A DNA stretch of 64,000 nucleotides from the NCBI GenBank assembly GCA_904063045.1, contig CAJFCJ010000003.1:1-64000 (forward strand). Reading direction: 5' to 3'. Both the position numbers and the translations under genes were made by a program. Shown here one piece after another: positions 32,995 to 45,700 of this stretch. The notes beneath the pieces were generated by a model. It was given only the letters and a program-made list of their open reading frames with translations, was not told the DNA's origin and did not search any database. The stretch is from Dimorphilus gyrociliatus. Its lineage: Eukaryota; Annelida; Polychaeta; Dinophilidae. Position 1 is the stretch's first letter; every line of letters begins with the position of its first letter.

Positions 32995-35435
32995 CTGAAA
33001 ATGATGATCTGCTAAAATTTTACAACACCTGCAGAAAAGCTATCAACAATCATCTGCTCAGAGGAAAATTCAAAAAACTTGAAAAATTTGATAAAGACTT
33101 TTTTACATCTTTAACAGAATTTCTCTCATTGAACATTGTTATCAAACCAGCTGACAAAGGATCCTGCATTGTAATACAAAACACTCACGATTATATTCAA
33201 ATGTGCAATCAGCTACTCTCAGACAAAAGACAATACTGCCAACTATCTACAACTTGTAATATCAATGGTTCTGGTGAAGATGAATTTTTGAAGAAATCAG
33301 TATCCTATTACAAAGATTTGATTAACACTTTCAAAGTTACATTGAATGAAAATGAATATAAACAATTGTTGGATTCTCTATCATCAAAGAAGCATTCTTT
33401 TAAGAATAGGATTTTTTATGGATTACCAAAGATACACAAAGACATGGATGAATGGCTTGTAAGAGGGACAATTCCAAAAGGCAGACCAGTTGTTAGCAAC
33501 CTAGGAACAGAATCTTTTGAAATATCAAGATACCTGTCACATCACCTCAAACCAATCAGTATGCTGCATTCATCATATATTGGCAATACACAACAGCTGT
33601 TACATGAACTTGAACAAGTGAAAATTCCTAATGGTGCACTCCTCATAACATTGGATGTTAAAAACATGTATACAAACATTAATACGTATACTGGACTAAA
33701 AGCTGTTAAATATTTTCTACAAAAGATTCCTTCAAAGCAGAGATCTGATGACTTTCTTATTGAGCTTCTCAAATTCAACTTGCATAAGAATCATTTCAAG
33801 TTTTTGAACAAAACATATTTGCAAAAGAGTGGTTGTGCAATGGGTCAGAGTTATGCTCCAGCCTATGCAAACATTTGGATGGCTTGGATTGAAGAAGTCT
33901 ATCTTTTTAATATTCAACCTTCGCCTATATTTTATAAAAGATATTTGGATGATATTTTCTTAATTTGGACAAGCAGTTTGGATGAATTTTATAAATACCT
34001 CTACAAAGCTAATAGTATATTAAAAAATTTAAAGTTCAAAGAAACTATCAGCTCAGAATCTATCAACTTTTTAGATTTGACTCTCTTCAAAGGAACAAGA
34101 TTTCTCTCAACAAACCAATTGGATCATACAACTTTTTTTAAAAGTTGTGAAACATTCCGCCAACTCCATAAAAGTTCTTTTCATCCAAAACATATTTTTA
34201 AAGGAATTTTGAAATCTCAATTTCAAAGATTTCTAACAAACAGCTCTTCTCAGTTTCTATTTTCTCAAACTTGTCAAACTGTTATGAAACCTCTTTTAGA
34301 TCAAGGCTACAAAAGAAAGGAAATAATCAAAATCGTCAGAATTGTAGTTAAAGAAAAAGCCAAAAAGGATCAGTTTGAAAAAATGTTGGCAGAAAATAAA
34401 AGCACAAATTTATATATTCCACATGAGTTTTCTTTGCATTTTAATACAAGAGAAAAAATATTCTGCCCATTGAAAATGAATTTTTTACACAGGAGAAATT
34501 GTGTAAATCTAACAGAAAAGGCATCACAAGTATTTCTACTTCAATGTAAAGAATGTGGGCAGTTGATGTTTTTCTCCACACAACAACAACATACCAATAT
34601 CAACATTTTCCAAACTCTATTTTTCCTTTTAACAAGGAAATATTTAAAACTAGAGAATAATGAACTTATGGAAAACTTTATCCAGCATCATCATTTTGCA
34701 GAAAATCATTTAAATATAACAATATTCCCTTATGAACAATTACAAACTAACTTATCAACAGTCCAAATGAATCAATATATCTATCATCTCAACATCAAAC
34801 ACATTATGTATCATCCTTTTGGTTTAGCTAGATATACAAGTTGTCAGATATTTACAAAACTACCATTTGTTATGCCCTATCAAAAAAATCTTGGACCATT
34901 GTTAAAAATATTATCAAACACTTATGGCAACTTGACAAAAAACATTGAAATATTTAAACAAATTCCACTGATATTTGCTTTTACAAACAACAAATGCAGC
35001 TATTTTCAATTAATTCATAATAACATATCTTACAAACAGCAACAAAATAAATCCATTTCTTCGTCCATTTCTTCCACTTCTTCCACTTCTTCCAGTGAAA
35101 AGGATAGCAGCCAAGAAGTGAAAAAAACATCAGAAGAAGAAAATCATTCATTAAAGAAATTAAACAAGAGGAAAAGCACACCATCCAACACTCTTTCAAC
35201 TCCTCAAGGAAAAAAATCCAAATGTGAAAATCTAGAAGGTGAACATTCAAATGAGAAATATTGTGAAGCAAAATCAGGCAATGAAAAGTTTAAAACACCT
35301 TCTCCTCCATCTTCATCACTAACAAAAACAAGAAAATTTTCTCTAAAGAGAAAAGTTGAAAATGAAGAACAGCAACACCAACAAGCATCACAGAAAATTA
35401 TAAGAACTGGACGAAGAATTAAAAAGAAACTGTAA
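30603..35435 (+). CDS. Endonuclease-deficient Penelope-like (Athena-type) reverse transcriptase, 1610 aa
   Basis: I choose MNSKLQKTEF at 30603. The open frame continues to 30378, but that part is T-rich, hydrophobic and ends in a splice-acceptor-like TGCCAAAAAAAG. Residues 1-330 are charged and coiled-coil-like. About 515-660 is an SGNH-like alpha/beta domain (FFMICDSSF, D528). An Asp run lies near 788-797. Penelope RT landmarks follow: KPADKG 848-853, FYGLPKIHK 938-946, LDVKNMYTNI (D1018), SGCAMGQSYAPAYAN from 1076 and YLDD 1114-1117. After the thumb there is a Cys-containing segment (C1288, later CKEC) but no GIY-YIG endonuclease. The tail is Ser-rich with nuclear signals and ends RRIKKKL. 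Lack of endonuclease plus telomere junctions fits priming on the telomeric G-overhang. The ORF is intact, suggesting recent activity. Canonical PLE proteins are about half this length. Confidence 0.92.
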
Positions 35436-36120
35436 ACATTTAAAATATTTTTAGAAATTGTTTCTTTAGTTAGAATACTTTTTTGTTGTTGTCTTAATAT
35501 TAGTTTAGGATTACTAACATTGCATATATATACACACATATATATATATATATCTGGTTTTTGTGTCAGTGTAGTCTTTTGCTCCATCTAAATTTTGTGG
35601 AAAAAATATAACAATATCTTGCTTCAAAATTTTTTCTTTCAAATGGCAAAAACAAGTCAGCAAAACCAAATTGAAGGCTTAGAAAAGAATGGAAATATAA
35701 CCAATGAAACACTTGCAATGGAATATTTTCTACCATTTTCTCTCAACCAATTTTTTAACTTTGGTATATTTTACAATTATCTTCATTAATTTAAAAGAGA
35801 ACAAACAAATCATCATTCTCCTCTTTTTAATGCAAATCAATTTAAAAAAGAACATGATTGAAAAAAAATTCTCACAGTTGAACAAGAAAAAGAAACAAAT
35901 CATATCAATACAGCTCATCTGGCAGAATGAAAATGTTGATGAAATGACAAGACATCAACTCAAGCATTCGAAAAAATCTAAGAGGTTTGAAATTTTATGA
36001 CAATTTAACAACAATTGTGATTTGTTGCTATTAACTGATAAGAATCTCAATTAAAACTTAGACTAGGAATATCTGAATTAATCAAAGAAACAAAATGAAA
36101 TTGTAAACAAAAATGATAAT
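35436..36120 (+). other. 3' untranslated region of the RT gene
   Basis: Close copy of 3962-4640 with scattered substitutions; (TA)n at about 35524-35552. No independent gene called. Confidence 0.5.
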
Positions 36121-36503
36121 TGTGAAATAACACCAGATGTTCTTTCAACAGATATGCCAAAAAACTGACATATCAGAAATTACATAATAATGCCATATGT
36201 CATTCAACAAAAAACAAAAAAATCATATATCTGACATTTTTGTAACTTGAAATATTACACAATATGAAATGATTGACATGATATCATGCAATTGTGACAT
36301 GTGTCAATTACATAATCAGCAGCTATATAATTGGAATATTTTCCACACTTACCATCATTCCTTCAAAGTCTTCCACTACCAACACAACCCTTTCACCTTC
36401 TTCAATTCTACCAACATACAACTTCTACAAACTTAACAAAAGACAAATAACTCAACCTACAAACTCAAACAGAAAGCAATGAAACCTGCAAGTAAATACA
36501 AGG
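36120..36503 (+). promoter_or_regulatory. Putative TATA promoter and exon feeding the 698-bp hammerhead array
   Basis: TATATAA at 36324-36330, TGACA/TGTCA words upstream, and a splice donor ACAAG|GTGAGT with its GT at 36503. Each part is conserved with 4640-5030 although the flanks have about 3% substitutions. Confidence 0.5.
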
Positions 36504-36731
36504 TGAGTAAATATTCCATGTTCAATAAAGTCTCAAAAGAAAGAACCATGAGTTTTTGACCCATGTTCCTTTCATTGTTTATTTATGTCATTTCCATTTA
36601 CAGTTCATACATCCACACAAAAAACAAACAAAAAATAAAACAAACAATATAATTGCAAGGAAGGAATTAATTACAGAATTGATCCTATCCTCTCCTTCAA
36701 GATAGTAGTAAGTGAAGCTATCCTCTGAAAA

Positions 36732-36781
36732 TGGCCCTGATGAGTCTTTGCTAAAGGGGAAGACGAAACCATGGTAGGTCA
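36732..36781 (+). ncRNA. Type I hammerhead ribozyme, first of 18
   Basis: Leader variant, equivalent to 5258-5307: stem I TGGCC/GGTCA with a wobble, loop II TGCTAAAGGGG, stem III ACC-AT-GGT, cleavage after GTA. Confidence 0.88.
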
Positions 36782-39700
36782 AAAATTCTTTGGCAATCAT
36801 TTGAAAACTCAACACATTGACCAAAATAAAACATACATTCAACAAAAAATTCATTCTTCATAGTTGTACAAAAAGTTCTTACTCTTGCATTCCATCTTGG
36901 GATCTCCTGAAACTTTCGATGAAAGTTATTCGACTTTTGTCAGAACTCAGATCTTAGTGTCTAGTTCAACATTATGAAAACCTAATCAGAAGTAAGGAGA
37001 GTCAAGAGGTTTGAGGAACAGTACAACTTACAAACTTACAAACTTACACTTCACCTCTGATCAACAAACAAACACAAGTACATTCTTTCCATAAAATACA
37101 AACAAATACAAACACAAACATAGATGCATCTATACATTCAAATATCACAAAAGACAATTTTTACCACAAACAATCTAAATTGCAAACAACAATAGATACA
37201 TACTCAAAAACAAAAAATACTTATCTTAAAACCTACAAACCATCAATACAACAAATCAATTTCATACAAGGTAAGACTAAGTTAACCAACAAAACACATA
37301 TACCCCAAAAAACATTATAATGTTATTTTCCAAAAACTTACAAACATCAATACAAACAAAAAATTAAAGGCAAGGTAGGACTCAGTGATAGAATTGATCC
37401 TAGCCTCCCCTTCAAGGTAGCAGTAAGAGAAGCTATACTCAGAAATGACCCTGATGAGTCTTTGCTAAAGGGGAAGACGAAACCATGGTAGGTCAAAAAT
37501 TCTTTGGCAATCATTTGAAAACTCAACACATTGACCAAAATAAAACATACATTCAACAAAAAATTCATTCTTCATAGTTGTACAAAAAGTTCTTACTCTT
37601 GCATTCCATATTGTGATCTCCTGAAACTTTCGATGAAAGTTATTCGACTTTTGTCAGAACTCAGATCTTAGTGTCTAGTTCAACATTATGAAAACCTAAT
37701 CAGAAGTAAGGAGAGTCAAGAGGTTTTGAGGAACAGTACAACTTACAAACTTACAAACTTACACTTCACATCTGATCAACAAACAAACATACAAATACAA
37801 ACAAATACAAATGCAAACATAGATGCATCTATACATTCAAATATCACAGAAAACAATTTTCACCACAAACAATCTAAATTGCAAACAACAATAGACACAT
37901 ACTCAAAAACAAAAAATACTTATCTTAAAACCTACAAACATCAATACAACAAATCATTTTCATACAAGGTAAGACTAAGTTAACCAACAAAACACATATA
38001 CCCCAAAAAACATTATAATGTTATTTTCAAAACTTACAAACATCAATACAAACAAAAAATTAAAGGCAAGGTAGGACTCAGTTAAAGAATTGATCCTAGC
38101 CTCCCCTTCAAGGTAGCAGTAAGAGAAGCTATACTCAGAAATGACCCTGATGAGTCTTTGCTAAAAGGGGAAGACGAAACCATGGTAGGTCAAAAATTCT
38201 TTGGCAATCATTTGAAAACTCAACACATTGATCAAAATAAAACATACATTCAACAAAAAAGTTCATTCTTCATAGTTGTACAAAAAGTTCTTACTCTTGC
38301 ATTCCATCTTGGGATCTCCTGAAACTTTCGATGAAAGTTATTCAACTTTTGTCAGAACTCAGATCTTAGTGTCTAGTTCAACATTATGAAAACCTAATCA
38401 GAAGTAAGGAGAGTCAAGAGGTTTTGAGGAACAGTACAACTTACAAACTTACAAACTTACACTTCACATCTGATCAACAAACAAACATACAAATACAAAC
38501 AAATACAAATGCAAACATAGATGCATCTATACATTCAAATATCACAGAAAACAATTTTCACCACAAACAATCTAAATTGCAAACAACAATAGACACATAC
38601 TCAAAAACAAAAAATACTTATCTTAAAACCTACAAACATCAATACAACAAATCATTTTCATACAAGGTAAGACTAAGTTAACCAACAAAACACATATACC
38701 CCAAAAAACATTATAATGTTATTTTCAAAACTTACAAACATCAATACAAACAAAAAATTAAAGGCAAGGTAGGACTCAGTTAAAGAATTGATCCTAGCCT
38801 CCCCTTCAAGGTAGCAGTAAGAGAAGCTATACTCAGAAATGACCCTGATGAGTCTTTGCTAAAAGGGGAAGACGAAACCATGGTAGGTCAAAAATTCTTT
38901 GGCAATCATTTGAAAACTCAACACATTGATCAAAATAAAACATACATTCAACAAAAAAGTTCATTCTTCATAGTTGTACAAAAAGTTCTTACTCTTGCAT
39001 TCCATCTTGGGATCTCCTGAAACTTTCGATGAAAGTTATTCAACTTTTGTCAGAACTCAGATCTTAGTGTCTAGTTCAACATTATGAAAACCTAATCAGA
39101 AGTAAGGAGAGTCAAGAGGTTTTGAGGAACAGTACAACTTACAAACTTACAAACTTACACTTCACATCTGATCAACAAACAAACATACAAATACAAACAA
39201 ATACAAATGCAAACATAGATGCATCTATACATTCAAATATCACAGAAAACAATTTTCACCACAAACAATCTAAATTGCAAACAACAATAGACACATACTC
39301 AAAAACAAAAAATACTTATCTTAAAACCTACAAACATCAATACAACAAATCATTTTCATACAAGGTAAGACTAAGTTAACCAACAAAACACATATACCCC
39401 AAAAAACATTATAATGTTATTTTCAAAACTTACAAACATCAATACAAACAAAAAATTAAAGGCAAGGTAGGACTCAGTTAAAGAATTGATCCTAGCCTCC
39501 CCTTCAAGGTAGCAGTAAGAGAAGCTATACTCAGAAATGACCCTGATGAGTCTTTGCTAAAAGGGGAAGACGAAACCATGGTAGGTCAAAAATTCTTTGG
39601 CAATCATTTGAAAACTCAACACATTGATCAAAATAAAACATACATTCAACAAAAAAGTTCATTCTTCATAGTTGTACAAAAAGTTCTTACTCTTGCATTC

Positions 39701-42700
39701 CATCTTGGGATCTCCTGAAACTTTCGATGAAAGTTATTCAACTTTTGTCAGAACTCAGATCTTAGTGTCTAGTTCAACATTATGAAAACCTAATCAGAAG
39801 TAAGGAGAGTCAAGAGGTTTTGAGGAACAGTACAACTTACAAACTTACAAACTTACACTTCACATCTGATCAACAAACAAACATACAAATACAAACAAAT
39901 ACAAATGCAAACATAGATGCATCTATACATTCAAATATCACAGAAAACAATTTTCACCACAAACAATCTAAATTGCAAACAACAATAGACACATACTCAA
40001 AACAAAAAATACTTATCTTAAAACCTACAAACATCAATACAACAAATCATTTTCATACAAGGTAAGACTAAGTTAACCAACAAAACACATATACCCCAAA
40101 AAACATTATAATGTTATTTTCAAAACTTACAAACATCAATACAAACAAAAAATTAAAGGCAAGGTAGGACTCAGTTAAAGAATTGATCCTAGCCTCCCCT
40201 TCAAGGTAGCAGTAAGAGAAGCTATACTCAGAAATGACCCTGATGAGTCTTTGCTAAAAGGGGAAGACGAAACCATGGTAGGTCAAAAATTCTTTGGCAA
40301 TCATTTGAAAACTCAACACATTGATCAAAATAAAACATACATTCAACAAAAAAGTTCATTCTTCATAGTTGTACAAAAAGTTCTTACTCTTGCATTCCAT
40401 CTTGGGATCTCCTGAAACTTTCGATGAAAGTTATTCAACTTTTGTCAGAACTCAGATCTTAGTGTCTAGTTCAACATTATGAAAACCTAATCAGAAGTAA
40501 GGAGAGTCAAGAGGTTTTGAGGAACAGTACAACTTACAAACTTACAAACTTACACTTCACATCTGATCAACAAACAAACATACAAATACAAACAAATACA
40601 AATGCAAACATAGATGCATCTATACATTCAAATATCACAGAAAACAATTTTCACCACAAACAATCTAAATTGCAAACAACAATAGACACATACTCAAAAA
40701 CAAAAAATACTTATCTTAAAACCTACAAACATCAATACAACAAATCATTTTCATACAAGGTAAGACTAAGTTAACCAACAAAACACATATACCCCAAAAA
40801 ACATTATAATGTTATTTTCAAAACTTACAAACATCAATACAAACAAAAAATTAAAGGCAAGGTAGGACTCAGTTAAAGAATTGATCCTAGCCTCCCCTTC
40901 AAGGTAGCAGTAAGAGAAGCTATACTCAGAAATGACCCTGATGAGTCTTTGCTAAAAGGGGAAGACGAAACCATGGTAGGTCAAAAATTCTTTGGCAATC
41001 ATTTGAAAACTCAACACATTGATCAAAATAAAACATACATTCAACAAAAAAGTTCATTCTTCATAGTTGTACAAAAAGTTCTTACTCTTGCATTCCATCT
41101 TGGGATCTCCTGAAACTTTCGATGAAAGTTATTCAACTTTTGTCAGAACTCAGATCTTAGTGTCTAGTTCAACATTATGAAAACCTAATCAGAAGTAAGG
41201 AGAGTCAAGAGGTTTTGAGGAACAGTACAACTTACAAACTTACAAACTTACACTTCACATCTGATCAACAAACAAACATACAAATACAAACAAATACAAA
41301 TGCAAACATAGATGCATCTATACATTCAAATATCACAGAAAACAATTTTCACCACAAACAATCTAAATTGCAAACAACAATAGACACATACTCAAAAACA
41401 AAAAATACTTATCTTAAAACCTACAAACATCAATACAACAAATCATTTTCATACAAGGTAAGACTAAGTTAACCAACAAAACACATATACCCCAAAAAAC
41501 ATTATAATGTTATTTTCAAAACTTACAAACATCAATACAAACAAAAAATTAAAGGCAAGGTAGGACTCAGTTAAAGAATTGATCCTAGCCTCCCCTTCAA
41601 GGTAGCAGTAAGAGAAGCTATACTCAGAAATGACCCTGATGAGTCTTTGCTAAAAGGGGAAGACGAAACCATGGTAGGTCAAAAATTCTTTGGCAATCAT
41701 TTGAAAACTCAACACATTGATCAAAATAAAACATACATTCAACAAAAAGTTCATTCTTCATAGTTGTACAAAAAGTTCTTACTCTTGCATTCCATCTTGG
41801 GATCTCCTGAAACTTTCGATGAAAGTTATTCAACTTTTGTCAGAACTCAGATCTTAGTGTCTAGTTCAACATTATGAAAACCTAATCAGAAGTAAGGAGA
41901 GTCAAGAGGTTTTGAGGAACAGTACAACTTACAAACTTACAAACTTACACTTCACATCTGATCAACAAACAAACATACAAATACAAACAAATACAAATGC
42001 AAACATAGATGCATCTATACATTCAAATATCACAGAAAACAATTTTCACCACAAACAATCTAAATTGCAAACAACAATAGACACATACTCAAAAACAAAA
42101 ATACTTATCTTAAAACCTACAAACATCAATACAACAAATCATTTTCATACAAGGTAAGACTAAGTTAACCAACAAAACACATATACCCCAAAAAACATTA
42201 TAATGTTATTTTCAAAACTTACAAACATCAATACAAACAAAAAATTAAAGGCAAGGTAGGACTCAGTTAAAGAATAGATCCTAGCCTCCCCTTCAAGGTA
42301 GCAGTAAGAGAAGCTATACTCAGAAATGACCCTGATGAGTCTTTGCTAAAAGGGGAAGACGAAACCATGGTAGGTCAAAAATTCTTTGGCAATCATTTGA
42401 AAACTCAACACATTGATCAAAATAAAACATACATTCAACAAAAAAGTTCATTCTTCATAGTTGTACAAAAAGTTCTTACTCTTGCATTCCATCTTGGGAT
42501 CTCCTGAAACTTTCGATGAAAGTTATTCAACTTTTGTCAGAACTCAGATCTTAGTGTCTAGTTCAACATTATGAAAACCTAATCAGAAGTAAGGAGAGTC
42601 AAGAGGTTTTGAGGAACAGTACAACTTACAAACTTACAAACTTACACTTCACATCTGATCAACAAACAAACATACAAATACAAACAAATACAAATGCAAA

Positions 42701-45700
42701 CATAGATGCATCTATACATTCAAATATCACAGAAAACAATTTTCACCACAAACAATCTAAATTGCAAACAACAATAGACACATACTCAAAAACAAAAATA
42801 CTTATCTTAAAACCTACAAACATCAATACAACAAATCATTTTCATACAAGGTAAGACTAAGTTAACCAACAAAACACATATACCCAAAAAACATTATAAT
42901 GTTATTTTCAAAACTTACAAACATCAATACAAACAAAAAATTAAAGGCAAGGTAGGACTCAGTTAAAGAATTGATCCTAGCCTCCCTTCAAGGTAGCAGT
43001 AAGAGAAGCTATACTCAGAAATGACCCTGATGAGTCTTTGCTAAAAGGGGAAGACGAAACCATGGTAGGTCAAAAATTCTTTGGCAATCATTTGAAAACT
43101 CAACACATTGATCAAAATAAAACATACATTCAACAAAAAAGTTCATTCTTCATAGTTGTACAAAAAGTTCTTACTCTTGCATTCCATCTTGGGATCTCCT
43201 GAAACTTTCGATGAAAGTTATTCAACTTTTGTCAGAACTCAGATCTTAGTGTCTAGTTCAACATTATGAAAACCTAATCAGAAGTAAGGAGAGTCAAGAG
43301 GTTTTGAGGAACAGTACAACTTACAAACTTACAAACTTACACTTCACATCTGATCAACAAACAAACATACAAATACAAACAAATACAAATGCAAACATAG
43401 ATGCATCTATACATTCAAATATCACAGAAAACAATTTTCACCACAAACAATCTAAATTGCAAACAACAATAGACACATACTCAAAAACAAAAATACTTAT
43501 CTTAAAACCTACAAACATCAATACAACAAATCATTTTCATACAAGGTAAGACTAAGTTAACCAACAAAACACATATACCCCAAAAAACATTATAATGTTA
43601 TTTTCAAAACTTACAAACATCAATACAAACAAAAAATTAAAGGCAAGGTAGGACTCAGTTAAAGAATTGATCCTAGCCTCCCCTTCAAGGTAGCAGTAAG
43701 AGAAGCTATACTCAGAAATGACCCTGATGAGTCTTTGCTAAAAGGGGAAGACGAAACCATGGTAGGTCAAAAATTCTTTGGCAATCATTTGAAAACTCAA
43801 CACATTGATCAAAATAAAACATACATTCAACAAAAAAGTTCATTCTTCATAGTTGTACAAAAAGTTCTTACTCTTGCATTCCATCTTGGGATCTCCTGAA
43901 ACTTTCGATGAAAGTTATTCAACTTTTGTCAGAACTCAGATCTTAGTGTCTAGTTCAACATTATGAAAACCTAATCAGAAGTAAGGAGAGTCAAGAGGTT
44001 TTGAGGAACAGTACAACTTACAAACTTACAAACTTACACTTCACATCTGATCAACAAACAAACATACAAATACAAACAAATACAAATGCAAACATAGATG
44101 CATCTATACATTCAAATATCACAGAAAACAATTTTCACCACAAACAATCTAAATTGCAAACAACAATAGACACATACTCAAAAACAAAAAATACTTATCT
44201 TAAAACCTACAAACATCAATACAACAAATCATTTTCATACAAGGTAAGACTAAGTTAACCAACAAAACACATATACCCCAAAAAACATTATAATGTTATT
44301 TTCAAAACTTACAAACATCAATACAAACAAAAAATTAAAGGCAAGGTAGGACTCAGTTAAAGAATTGATCCTAGCCTCCCCTTCAAGGTAGCAGTAAGAG
44401 AAGCTATACTCAGAAATGACCCTGATGAGTCTTTGCTAAAAGGGGAAGACGAAACCATGGTAGGTCAAAAATTCTTTGGCAATCATTTGAAAACTCAACA
44501 CATTGATCAAAATAAAACATACATTCAACAAAAAAGTTCATTCTTCATAGTTGTACAAAAAGTTCTTACTCTTGCATTCCATCTTGGGATCTCCTGAAAC
44601 TTTCGATGAAAGTTATTCAACTTTTGTCAGAACTCAGATCTTAGTGTCTAGTTCAACATTATGAAAACCTAATCAGAAGTAAGGAGAGTCAAGAGGTTTT
44701 GAGGAACAGTACAACTTACAAACTTACAAACTTACACTTCACATCTGATCAACAAACAAACATACAAATACAAACAAATACAAATGCAAACATAGATGCA
44801 TCTATACATTCAAATATCACAGAAAACAATTTTCACCACAAACAATCTAAATTGCAAACAACAATAGACACATACTCAAAAACAAAAAATACTTATCTTA
44901 AAACCTACAAACATCAATACAACAAATCATTTTCATACAAGGTAAGACTAAGTTAACCAACAAAACACATATACCCCAAAAAACATTATAATGTTATTTT
45001 CAAAACTTACAAACATCAATACAAACAAAAAATTAAAGGCAAGGTAGGACTCAGTTAAAGAATTGATCCTAGCCTCCCCTTCAAGGTAGCAGTAAGAGAA
45101 GCTATACTCAGAAATGACCCTGATGAGTCTTTGCTAAAAGGGGAAGACGAAACCATGGTAGGTCAAAAATTCTTTGGCAATCATTTGAAAACTCAACACA
45201 TTGATCAAAATAAAACATACATTCAACAAAAAGTTCATTCTTCATAGTTGTACAAAAAGTTCTTACTCTTGCATTCCATCTTGGGATCTCCTGAAACTTT
45301 CGATGAAAGTTATTCAACTTTTGTCAGAACTCAGATCTTAGTGTCTAGTTCAACATTATGAAAACCTAATCAGAAGTAAGGAGAGTCAAGAGGTTTTGAG
45401 GAACAGTACAACTTACAAACTTACAAACTTACACTTCACATCTGATCAACAAACAAACATACAAATACAAACAAATACAAATGCAAACATAGATGCATCT
45501 ATACATTCAAATATCACAGAAAACAATTTTCACCACAAACAATCTAAATTGCAAACAACAATAGACACATACTCAAAAACAAAAAATACTTATCTTAAAA
45601 CCTACAAACATCAATACAACAAATCATTTTCATACAAGGTAAGACTAAGTTAACCAACAAAACACATATACCCCAAAAAACATTATAATGTTATTTTCAA

